DNA of 64,000 bases from an uncultured Christensenellaceae bacterium (GTDB lineage Bacteria > Bacillota > Clostridia > Christensenellales > Borkfalkiaceae): positions 6,376-70,375 of the forward strand of contig CAJUJO010000004.1 of NCBI GenBank assembly GCA_910586675.1, written 5' to 3'. Positions within the stretch are counted from its first letter, which is position 1. Every line of letters starts with the position of its first letter. The translations under genes and the position numbers were made by a program. Positions 1 to 7,740 of this stretch are shown here, piece by piece. The notes beneath the pieces were generated by a model. That model made no database searches and was not told the origin of the DNA. It saw only the letters and a list, made by a program, of their open reading frames with translations.

Positions 1-1048
1 AGTATTCGAGCAGCTTTTTGGATTTTGATTTCAAATTTTTCTTGTAAAAGGAGTGCCGGAAATCCTCCTCGCTGAGCAGGAAGTCCTCTTCCTTGATGCG
101 TACGGCGATGGAGCTGTATTGCGGGGAGTCGTAGTCCACCTCGTCGTTCTGGAAGACCTTGCGGCAGGCGGAAGGGGGCATTTGCAGCGCTTTATTGAAT
201 TCGTGCACCATCTGCGCATAGGAGGGGAATCCCACCTGCCGCGCGATTTCGGCGACGGAATAGCTCGTGTCCCGCAGCAGGCGCAGGCTCTTGGAAATGC
301 GCATTTCGTTCACCGTCTGAACGATGGTCTTTCCCGTATATTTTTTGAATTGCGCCGCAATATAAGATTTGTGGTAGCCTACCGCTTCGGCGATGTCGTC
401 GAGGGTGATTTTTTGGTTTAAGTGGTGTTTGATATAGAGTTGTATCTTGCGCACATAATGCATGTTGTTCTGTTCGAGCAGGGTAAGGCTCCGCGCGATT
501 TCCATGAACAGAAGAAAGATATGCGCGCGCACGCAGCCCGCGTCCTCTACGCCGACCGTCGGTTTCATCATGTTGGAAATAAGTTCGCGGAAGGCGTAAT
601 CGATGCGGGAAAGGTTTGGGATGATCATATAGCCCGTTTTGGTTGCCGCAAGCGTTTTCAAACTCGTCTGGTCGATGAGCGCGTTATAGTTGACGGGCAG
701 GATGCGGTTTACGCGGAAGGGGTCGTATTTGGCGCTCTCGCACGGCTGCATTTCCACATTGTAAATAATCACCTCCTCTTCGTCGATCACGAGGCGGTGG
801 AAGAGGTAGGCGTCGAGAAAAATCAGTTCCCCCTGATGCACCGTTACGGTAAAAATTTCCGAAGCGTTTTCGGGAGAAGTTCCCTGCGGCACGACTTCCA
901 ATCGGAAATTTCCCTTACTCGCGTACATAAGTTCGAAATACACGTGGTTGTGCATTCCCATGTAGAACGAGGGGGTGAATTTTTTGATGTAGCACGCCAT
1001 AGGCTCCAATTCGCGGCTGCCTACGTCCTTGAAATGCAACTCTTTCAT
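1..1048 (-). CDS. AraC-family transcriptional regulator, 3' end cut by window edge
   Basis: The minus strand is open from an ATG at 1048 to the window edge, giving 349 visible residues without a stop; the C-terminus lies outside. The N-terminal part (about residues 1-150) looks like a cupin-type sugar-sensing domain. About residues 215-315 form the double helix-turn-helix of AraC proteins: a first helix-turn-helix around KITLDDIAEAVGYHKSYIA and a second around SVAEIARQVGF. It is divergent from the glycan operon starting at 1285 and is likely its regulator. No Shine-Dalgarno precedes the ATG. A good promoter (-35 TTGAAT, 17 bp, -10 TAGAAT on the minus strand) ends only six bases before the ATG, so the transcript may be leaderless. 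Confident on family; the target operon is inferred from position. Confidence 0.93.
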   Translation of the reverse strand, partial: MKELHFKDVGSRELEPMACYIKKFTPSFYMGMHNHVYFELMYASKGNFRLEVVPQGTSPENASEIFTVTVHQGELIFLDAYLFHRLVIDEEEVIIYNVEMQPCESAKYDPFRVNRILPVNYNALIDQTSLKTLAATKTGYMIIPNLSRIDYAFRELISNMMKPTVGVEDAGCVRAHIFLLFMEIARSLTLLEQNNMHYVRKIQLYIKHHLNQKITLDDIAEAVGYHKSYIAAQFKKYTGKTIVQTVNEMRISKSLRLLRDTSYSVAEIARQVGFPSYAQMVHEFNKALQMPPSACRKVFQNDEVDYDSPQYSSIAVRIKEEDFLLSEEDFRHSFYKKNLKSKSKKLLEY

Positions 1049-1054
1049 GATTTT

Positions 1055-1083
1055 ATTCTAACACGGCGGAGCGGAAAATTCAA
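1055..1083 (-). promoter_or_regulatory. Promoter of the AraC regulator
   Basis: On the minus strand, TTGAAT (1083-1078) and TAGAAT (1060-1055) are 17 bp apart. The expected start point coincides with the ATG at 1048. Confidence 0.55.
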
Positions 1084-1092
1084 CGGGAAAGA

Positions 1093-1122
1093 GAAAATTT
1101 TAGATGAATTCATAAAATTTTC
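1093..1122. promoter_or_regulatory. Inverted repeat, candidate AraC operator
   Basis: Two perfect 10-bp arms, GAAAATTTTA (1093-1102) and TAAAATTTTC (1113-1122), are separated by 10 bp. The repeat sits just upstream of the AraC promoter and 55 bp before the -35 of the divergent operon, a suitable place for a shared operator. Function is inferred. Confidence 0.4.
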
Positions 1123-1176
1123 ACAAAAATATACAATACTTTCTTAAAAAAAATACGATTAAATTTGCAAAACGTC

Positions 1177-1205
1177 TTGAAAACACGGGGGGGGGGCGCT
1201 ATACT
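1177..1205 (+). promoter_or_regulatory. Promoter of glycan operon A, spacer contains G10
   Basis: TTGAAA (1177-1182) and TATACT (1200-1205) are exactly 17 bp apart, a good housekeeping-sigma promoter. The spacer contains ten consecutive G (1187-1196). Gain or loss of a G would change the spacer length and so the promoter strength. The operon it would drive runs from 1285 to 12766. Confidence 0.7.
1187..1196 (+). repeat. Homopolymer G10 tract in promoter spacer
   Basis: Ten consecutive G flanked by ACAC on the left and CGC on the right, lying between -35 and -10. Homopolymer tracts of this length are known slippage sites. Confidence 0.95.
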
Positions 1206-1219
1206 AATTGTGCAATTAA

Positions 1220-1258
1220 GTGTGAAGTTATACAAAACTTTGTTATATCCTTTCACAC
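1220..1258 (+). promoter_or_regulatory. Leader stem-loop in 5' UTR of operon A
   Basis: GTGTGAA (1220-1226) pairs with TTCACAC (1252-1258), and ACAAA pairs with TTTGT at the tip. The structure lies between the promoter and the ribosome-binding site of the gene at 1285. It could act as an operator or as an mRNA-stabilising leader; role unknown. Confidence 0.35.
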
Positions 1259-1284
1259 AAATATGAAGCGGTAAGGAGGAAATT

Positions 1285-4113
1285 ATGACAAAATTGCGCA
1301 GAGGCGTTGCGGTGATCGCACTTTCGGCGATTGCGGCGGGAACGGGCGCGGCGGGGCTTGCGGGCTGGCGGACTTTTACGGTAAGCGCGGCGGGCGAAGA
1401 AATTGCTCCCATTGCAAAGTATGAGTTCAAGGATGCCGATAATTTCGGATACGACAGCATGGGCAATTATCACATGCAGTACAGAAATCATTGGATGCAA
1501 GACGGAACAGGTCCGCTTTTGAACAACGGCACGCTGATTGAAGGCGGCGGCGTAGAATTTTCCGTCGAAAAAGACGGCGGCGGAAATGTTACAAAGGGAT
1601 TTTGCATTTCACAGGATAAGAACAACAATATGTTCGAGGACATAACCGCGTTTACGTTGGCATTCGAGCTTAAAATTTCCGAAGGAGGCACGTGGGATCA
1701 TTATATCGGGGTAGGCAACAGCAACGGGCATGATTTTAACGTACATTCTGCGGCGGACGGCCCGGTGCAGGCGAGATTGGCCGCAAACGGCGTTGCGAAG
1801 AAAGACGGAACGGGGGATATGGAAGGTTATTGGAATTCCGCGTCTTTGATTGGAAGCGCGACGACGGATTTCCAAAAAATCGTGATCAGCGCGCAACCCG
1901 GCGGGCAGTTAAGGGCTTGGGTTAACGGAACGGAATATACCGACAACGATTGGATGCCTGCGGCGCTTCCCGCAGATTGGTCGCCGATGAACGACGTCAG
2001 CACCTTTTCGATTGGCGCAAGGTGGAACGGCGCGGCAGACCGTTGCTCGGTAGGCGCGATGAAGAACGTTGTCGTTTACAATTTTGCGATGGACGCAACC
2101 TGCGCGGCGGCGTATACGACCAACGGCAAGGTTACCGCGGACGATATCGGCGGCATGAAGAAAATCACGGCAATCACCGTTAACGAAGACGACTTCACGG
2201 GCGGCGCGGCGACGAAGGTCGCACTTAACGCGGCGATGACGACGGACGCGATGTTCGCGCAGCTCAACGAAGCGCAGGCGACGCTCACCCTTTCCGAAGG
2301 CGAGCCCATCAAGACCCCCGTTACCTGGACGGAAGTGGTGAAAGAGGATACGAAGTATATCGCAAAGGGCACCGTAAATACGGGCAAAGTCGGTTACGTG
2401 AATACGGCGGCGGGCGGCAACGCGGTCAGCTACGAGCTGGAAGTTGCCGATATTAAATCGGTCGGCGACCCCGTATTCCCCGAAAACGCGATTTTTAAGA
2501 GCGAAGTAAAGGATTCCATGACGATAGACGAGCTGCTCGCGGCGATGAACAAGGCGACGGTTACGGTTACCATGGGCGACGAAAGCACGCAGGAAATCGA
2601 AGTTACCTTTACGCGCATTGAAAACGCAATGGGTAAATATACCGCGTACGGCGACGTCGAGCTGAACGGTTCGGTGGTGAGCACGGTGGTGCTTCCGCTC
2701 GAAATACCCGTCGATAACGAGGGCGACTATCAGGAGCTTTTGCCCGTTGCCAAGTGGGAATTCGAAGACGCGGCGAACACGGGCAAGGATACGATGGGCA
2801 ATTATAATCTCGGCCCCGTTGCCAGAGAAGGAGGGGATTTGGGTAATCCCCTCGGCATGGGTACCGTTCAAGATGGCAGGCTGTATTTGAGCGGCGACGA
2901 TATGCTCGCTTGCGACGCAATGAATGACGTGGGAGACAACATCGGAAACGGATTTACGCTTAACTTCCAGTTCGAAGCAGAGGGCATTCAGACGAACTGC
3001 GACCACGGACGCGCGGTTCCCGTTGGATTTGGAATTAATGAGTGGGACCCGTCGGTTGCTTGTATATTCTTTATGAATGAGAACGAAAAAATTCTTCGTG
3101 TCGGTGCAAAGGAAATTGCATCGGATAACGGAAATGTTTATTGGGGTCCCGGCGTCTTGGAAAATGCATATGAGGGTGTTCACACCATAACGCTGAGTGT
3201 TCGCCCCGGCGAAAAATTCAGAGTTTATGCGGACGGCGTGCAGACGTTTGAAAACGACTGCCCCGCTAATTGGACGACTAAGCACAGCAACATGGCATTT
3301 GCCATCGGCGGGTTCTGCACTTGGGGTAACGGTTACTCCCGATTCAAGGGTTGGGTCGATAACGTGAGCGTCTACAACTTCGCAATGTCGCTCGAACAGT
3401 CCAACAAGCTGTGGGAAAAGGGCAAAATCGTCGTCGGCGATATGGACGGCGAAGTGGTAACTTCCATCTCTCAGACCCCCAAATTTGAAAACGATCAGGT
3501 AACGAACGGAAAGCTTACCGACGCGCTCACGGACACGCAGGCGATCCGCCGCGTGAACAAGGCTACGGTCGACGCGGTGTTTGCAGACGACAGCAAGGTC
3601 GCGCTCAACGTTACTTGGAAGAAGCTGGAAAAACAGAATGACAAGTGGTATATCGTCGGCGAAGTAGACCCGAGCAACATCGGCTATGCGACCATTCTTA
3701 CCGGCGCGCAGGAAGTTAAACAGGAAGTTACGGTAGAGCGCGTGGCGCGCACGGTTGCCGTTGCGGGCGCTTCCAACGGCACGGTTACCGTCGATAAGGC
3801 CGAAGCTTATCTTGGCGAAACGGTTACGATCACCTGCACCCCCGCGGAAGGGTACGCCGTGGATAAGGTGGAAGTGAACGGCGAAACAATCGAAGCCAAG
3901 GACGGCGTTTACAGCTTCGTGATCGAAGGCATCGACAACTACGAGGTTTCGGCAACGTTCAAGGTAGCGGCGAATCAGGGCGGCGACAACGCAAACGGCG
4001 AAGGCGGCTGCGGAGGATGCGGTTCTTCGCTCACGCTGGGGATCGGCGGCGGTATCATGCTCGCGGGCGCGGCGCTCACGGTGCTCCTCGCGTTAAAGAA
4101 AAAGAAGGACTAA
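1285..4113 (+). CDS. Secreted LamG-like surface protein with Cys-motif C-terminal anchor
   Basis: The 942-residue protein starts at an ATG preceded by AAGGAGG. A signal peptide spans about residues 1-35. Two concanavalin/LamG-like domains (about 39-280 and 484-715) share the start pattern AKYEF/AKWEF and the end pattern VYNFAM. Each is followed by Ig-like strands carrying a V-T-W motif. Residues about 822-895 form an InlB-type repeat (GTVTVDKAEAYLGETVTITC). The C-terminus has GGCGGCG (about 906-912), a hydrophobic helix and KKKKD. LamG-like domains usually bind sugars, so a surface glycan-binding role is inferred. It is the first gene of operon A; the next gene starts 13 bases after its stop. 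No catalytic motif was seen. The anchor resembles CTERM-type sorting signals rather than LPXTG. Confidence 0.85.
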   Translation: MTKLRRGVAVIALSAIAAGTGAAGLAGWRTFTVSAAGEEIAPIAKYEFKDADNFGYDSMGNYHMQYRNHWMQDGTGPLLNNGTLIEGGGVEFSVEKDGGGNVTKGFCISQDKNNNMFEDITAFTLAFELKISEGGTWDHYIGVGNSNGHDFNVHSAADGPVQARLAANGVAKKDGTGDMEGYWNSASLIGSATTDFQKIVISAQPGGQLRAWVNGTEYTDNDWMPAALPADWSPMNDVSTFSIGARWNGAADRCSVGAMKNVVVYNFAMDATCAAAYTTNGKVTADDIGGMKKITAITVNEDDFTGGAATKVALNAAMTTDAMFAQLNEAQATLTLSEGEPIKTPVTWTEVVKEDTKYIAKGTVNTGKVGYVNTAAGGNAVSYELEVADIKSVGDPVFPENAIFKSEVKDSMTIDELLAAMNKATVTVTMGDESTQEIEVTFTRIENAMGKYTAYGDVELNGSVVSTVVLPLEIPVDNEGDYQELLPVAKWEFEDAANTGKDTMGNYNLGPVAREGGDLGNPLGMGTVQDGRLYLSGDDMLACDAMNDVGDNIGNGFTLNFQFEAEGIQTNCDHGRAVPVGFGINEWDPSVACIFFMNENEKILRVGAKEIASDNGNVYWGPGVLENAYEGVHTITLSVRPGEKFRVYADGVQTFENDCPANWTTKHSNMAFAIGGFCTWGNGYSRFKGWVDNVSVYNFAMSLEQSNKLWEKGKIVVGDMDGEVVTSISQTPKFENDQVTNGKLTDALTDTQAIRRVNKATVDAVFADDSKVALNVTWKKLEKQNDKWYIVGEVDPSNIGYATILTGAQEVKQEVTVERVARTVAVAGASNGTVTVDKAEAYLGETVTITCTPAEGYAVDKVEVNGETIEAKDGVYSFVIEGIDNYEVSATFKVAANQGGDNANGEGGCGGCGSSLTLGIGGGIMLAGAALTVLLALKKKKD

Positions 4114-4126
4114 GGAGGTAAACTCA

Positions 4127-5929
4127 TTGAAAAAGAGTAAGAATTTATTGAAACTTGCGGGTTCGCTGTCTTTGGCAGCAGTCGTCTGCGCGCCGCTTGC
4201 GGCGTGCGGACCGACGCCCCCGCCCGACGATAACGAACCTTATGCGCCGCCCGCAGAATGGCACGAAGATTATATCGACGATATTACCATGTTCTGCAAC
4301 GACTGGGAGCAGTTCAACAACGGCGCGGCGGTCAAGAGCCCCGTCTACAAGGAACTGAAAAAGGCGGCGGGGTGCGACCTCAAGGCAAAGTCCACCTCGG
4401 GCGAGACGTACTACACCCAACTCGACTTGCAGCGCGTCAATCAGCAGCTGTGCGAACTGTTCATCATCGAGGGTCCGACCAGCCCCGAGCTGTACCGCGG
4501 TCTTATCCGCGACGGGGAAATCATTCCGATTTCCTATTACGTGAACGAGAGCACTAAGGACAAATATCCCAACCTCTACGAATATCTCAAACAGTACGAG
4601 TACATGAAGAGCAATGTTACTTATGCTAAGGGGGAAATGTGGTTTATCCCCTGCAAGTGGGAAAACGACAAGTCGCTCTACGTGCGCAGGGATTGGGTCA
4701 AGAACCTCAACGCAAAGATCGATGATATTCTCGTCGCGGACGGCGTGGTTTCCTCGAAGTCGGAAATTACCGACGCGCTCCGCACGGAATACCGATTCGA
4801 CGAAGAGAAGGTGGAAACGCTCGGCGACTTCTACCGCTTAGCCCGCGCGTTTACGCTGTACGACCCCGACGGCAACGGTAAGAACGACACCTACGGCTAC
4901 GTTACCGAAGAAAACCGCGACATGGATTCCTGGCTGCACGCCGCGTTCGACAATCCCTGGAAAATGTGGGTCGAGAGCGAGGACGGAACATATAAGCCCA
5001 CGGCGACGAGCGAAGGCTCCATGCTTGCTACTTCCTTCCTCAATAAGCTCATCGACGACGGATACGTGAGCAAGGAAGTCGGCACCAAGAACGTCGGAAA
5101 CAAGCAGGAAGACTTCATGACGGGCAAAGCAGGCATGATGTATGCGCACAACTGGTACAACGTCATTTCCGCGGGCATGATGAGCGCGCAGGGCGGACTT
5201 ACCATTCAGGGCGCGCGCGAAAAAATTCTCATTACCGATCCGCCCAAGGGCGTGAACGGCAACTACGGCGGTCAGGGCGACGTCAACTATTACCGCGGCT
5301 GGTGCATCCGCGAGGGCATGAGTGTGGAGCGCCTGAACGCCTGCCTCAACCTCATGGAATATCTCCACAGCTCCGAAGGCATCGAGCTTGTAACCTACGG
5401 CGTGTTCGGCGAGCATTGGGAGTGGAAGGACGACATCGCGGGCGGGGAGCGCGTAACGCTCTGCGAGCCGGACGGACAGGGCTTCGTGCAGGAGCTCCGC
5501 TGGACGGACTATGCGGCGTTTGCAAGCTACCTCACTTATACTCCTCCCGAAGCAAAGGCGCTTCTCACCAACGGAGACATTTACGTAGACCGCAATACCA
5601 AGAGCGCGGAAACCATGGTTATTTCCGACTATCCCGACCTGTATACCGAAAGCATGATGAAGTATCAGGCGGGCGCGTACGACTTCTTCGACGAAACGGT
5701 CATCTCCATGATTTCCAATAAATCGCTCGCGGCGGGCTGGACGTTCGACGCAAAAACCTGGAAAACCGACTGGAAGACCAAAATCTTGATTGTCAGCGAC
5801 GCCATGAGAACGGCGTGGAATGCATTTGTGAACGATTACAATAATTCCTATTACGGCTCTATCATGGAGCGGGAATACAACGAAGCCGTTCAATCGGGCG
5901 ATATGGTCAAAGTGGGAAACAAAGATTGA
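4127..5929 (+). CDS. Extracellular sugar-binding lipoprotein of ABC importer A
   Basis: The 600-residue protein starts at TTG 4127, supported by AAGGAGG at 4112-4118. A signal peptide ends in the lipobox LAAC, with lipidated Cys27. The rest is a large family-1-type solute-binding protein of the LplA-like group, with the typical hinge region DPDGNGKNDTYGYV near residue 246. It should deliver oligosaccharides to the permeases at 7741 and 8835. A beta-helix protein gene lies between them, which is unusual because the three importer genes are normally adjacent. The ligand cannot be read from the sequence; the operon enzymes suggest galactose- or arabinose-containing glycans. Confidence 0.9.
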   Translation: MKKSKNLLKLAGSLSLAAVVCAPLAACGPTPPPDDNEPYAPPAEWHEDYIDDITMFCNDWEQFNNGAAVKSPVYKELKKAAGCDLKAKSTSGETYYTQLDLQRVNQQLCELFIIEGPTSPELYRGLIRDGEIIPISYYVNESTKDKYPNLYEYLKQYEYMKSNVTYAKGEMWFIPCKWENDKSLYVRRDWVKNLNAKIDDILVADGVVSSKSEITDALRTEYRFDEEKVETLGDFYRLARAFTLYDPDGNGKNDTYGYVTEENRDMDSWLHAAFDNPWKMWVESEDGTYKPTATSEGSMLATSFLNKLIDDGYVSKEVGTKNVGNKQEDFMTGKAGMMYAHNWYNVISAGMMSAQGGLTIQGAREKILITDPPKGVNGNYGGQGDVNYYRGWCIREGMSVERLNACLNLMEYLHSSEGIELVTYGVFGEHWEWKDDIAGGERVTLCEPDGQGFVQELRWTDYAAFASYLTYTPPEAKALLTNGDIYVDRNTKSAETMVISDYPDLYTESMMKYQAGAYDFFDETVISMISNKSLAAGWTFDAKTWKTDWKTKILIVSDAMRTAWNAFVNDYNNSYYGSIMEREYNEAVQSGDMVKVGNKD

Positions 5930-5954
5930 CCGTTTGATTTGCGGTAATAATCGT

Positions 5955-5982
5955 GAAAGCCGGGAATGCGTTCTCGGCTTTC
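5955..5982 (+). other. Intercistronic hairpin after the binding-protein gene
   Basis: Arms GAAAGCCGGGA (5955-5965) and TCTCGGCTTTC (5972-5982) pair with one G-T wobble around a 6-base loop, with no T-run after it. It may protect the upstream mRNA and so raise binding-protein levels relative to downstream genes, or cause partial termination. Confidence 0.5.
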
Positions 5983-6038
5983 ATAAATAATTCGGGAAGA
6001 ATTTCATTTTTGAAAATATCTGATAAGGAGAAACTGTT

Positions 6039-7715
6039 ATGAAAAAAGGTTTTGCTTGCGCAATCGGCGCAATGGTTCTCTGTCTTGCGGCTTCCGCCGG
6101 GTGCGGTCAGGGCGGCTCGGGCGGCGGAGACGGCGGAAATAATCCTCCGCCCGTAGATACGTCAAAGCTCGCGAAAATCGTTCCCACCGTTTACGACGTG
6201 GAAGAAATCGTGAACGCCGACAAAACGGAAGCAGGCGACGCGGAATCTTGGCAGGCCGAGGTTTTTACCAAGAACGGCGGAAACAACGACATGGGTACCA
6301 AGAACGCCGTTATCCACAGCCCGTGGCACACGCTCAAAATCAACGGAACGGACGTGCCCGTCTATACGGCGCGCTGCGGCAAGGGCTCCCATTCCTTCGC
6401 CTGGGTGGACGTCGCCGACCATAAGGACGATTTCGTCCTCGAAGTAACGCTCACCATGCACCGCTCGTACGCCATGTGCGTCGTGCTGCCCGAAAGCAAG
6501 AACGTGAAACCGACGCTCGACGGAAAGACGGTGAAATCGGTCATCACCGGTTACGGTTCCTATACGTACACTTTCTCGACGGACGCAAACGCCGTCGCAA
6601 CCGACCCTGTGCGCGAACCGCTCACCATAATGGTAACGGAAGAGGAGAAGCTCAAAGTGCCCGCGGGATACGACGTGCGCGAGATCGAACCGGGGTATCA
6701 CGAGGATGACGCGCTGGAATTTTCCGACGAGGAAATGTATTACGTATTTAAGCCGGGCTTGCACGAAATTTCCAGCATCAACGTTCCCGCAAACAGTGTA
6801 TTATGGCTGGAACGCGGCGCGTATCTCAAATGCACCGACCGCATTACGAACGGTTATCAGAATACCGTAACCGCCATTCACATGCAGGACTGCGAGAACC
6901 CGCAGGTGCGCGGCAGGGGACTTCTCGATATGGGCGAAGTAAAGGGCGGCGACAATAAATTCAAGCACGTCGTAAACGCTACCCGCTGCGTAAAACCCGT
7001 CGTGGAAGGGCTCACGATCATCAACTCCAATACATGGACGATGTGCTTCTACAACTGCGACGAAGGGCTCATGGAGCGCAATCTCCTGCTCTCTTACAGG
7101 ACGTATTCCGACGGGCTCATGATGAGCGAATGTCGCGACACGGTTGGCAGATACAACTTCGTGCGCACGGGCGACGACGCTATCGAATATAAGGGCACGG
7201 GCTGGGGCGGCATGGCGCTCGGCAGCGATTGCGTTTATGAGTACAACGACTGCTGGACGGACAAGGGCAGCGGCTATTGCCTGACTTGGGAATCGGCGTG
7301 CGACATGACGAACATGGTATTCCGCAACAACGCCGTGGGATTCGCGCAGCCCGTCTGGAACAGCGGCAACAACGCGCTCGACTGCCGCTTGGGCACGGAC
7401 GCGGATACGCGCTGGGGCGACGTCGTGTTCAAGGACATCGAAATTTACCACTGCATTTCCCCCAACGTCATTATTACGCAAATGGCGGGGCAGGGCGCTA
7501 TCCTCGATAATATTCTGTTCGAGAACATTACCGTGCATTCCACAGAGCTTGCCGTGTACGCCTTCTCCATGACGGGCGGAAGCTGGGGCTCCATCACGAA
7601 CATCAAAATCAAGAATTACAATTTCTGCGGAAGGCTGATTACCGAAGCGGATAAGAATACCGCCGTCATGCGGTTTGAAGGCGGCGTGGATAAAAACGAG
7701 CTTACCGTATCGTAA
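6039..7715 (+). CDS. Right-handed beta-helix lipoprotein, GH28/GH49-like
   Basis: The 558-residue protein has a signal peptide ending in SAGC (Cys22) and then a Gly-rich linker. Residues about 45-200 look like a beta-sandwich. From about 205 on, the pattern is that of a parallel beta-helix glycosidase or lyase: VFKPGLHEISSINVPANSV, repeated short strands, then DGLMMSECRD and RTGDDAIEYKG around residues 360-385, where the DD pair is the likely catalytic centre. GH28 polygalacturonases and GH49 dextranases use this fold with clustered Asp. It lies in operon A between the binding protein and permeases. The exact family and substrate are not certain from sequence alone; a polysaccharide lyase is an alternative. 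Confidence 0.75.
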   Translation: MKKGFACAIGAMVLCLAASAGCGQGGSGGGDGGNNPPPVDTSKLAKIVPTVYDVEEIVNADKTEAGDAESWQAEVFTKNGGNNDMGTKNAVIHSPWHTLKINGTDVPVYTARCGKGSHSFAWVDVADHKDDFVLEVTLTMHRSYAMCVVLPESKNVKPTLDGKTVKSVITGYGSYTYTFSTDANAVATDPVREPLTIMVTEEEKLKVPAGYDVREIEPGYHEDDALEFSDEEMYYVFKPGLHEISSINVPANSVLWLERGAYLKCTDRITNGYQNTVTAIHMQDCENPQVRGRGLLDMGEVKGGDNKFKHVVNATRCVKPVVEGLTIINSNTWTMCFYNCDEGLMERNLLLSYRTYSDGLMMSECRDTVGRYNFVRTGDDAIEYKGTGWGGMALGSDCVYEYNDCWTDKGSGYCLTWESACDMTNMVFRNNAVGFAQPVWNSGNNALDCRLGTDADTRWGDVVFKDIEIYHCISPNVIITQMAGQGAILDNILFENITVHSTELAVYAFSMTGGSWGSITNIKIKNYNFCGRLITEADKNTAVMRFEGGVDKNELTVS

Positions 7716-7740
7716 CGAATTAACGCACAAGGAGGGTTCT

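Noticed and set aside
53..1147. Two open plus-strand frames opposite the AraC gene
   Set aside because: They are antisense to a clear AraC gene, lack ribosome-binding sites and show no recognisable domains.
1909..3285. 458-codon minus-strand open frame inside the LamG protein gene
   Set aside because: Long antisense frames are expected from the codon bias here; the plus-strand protein has signal peptide, domains and anchor.
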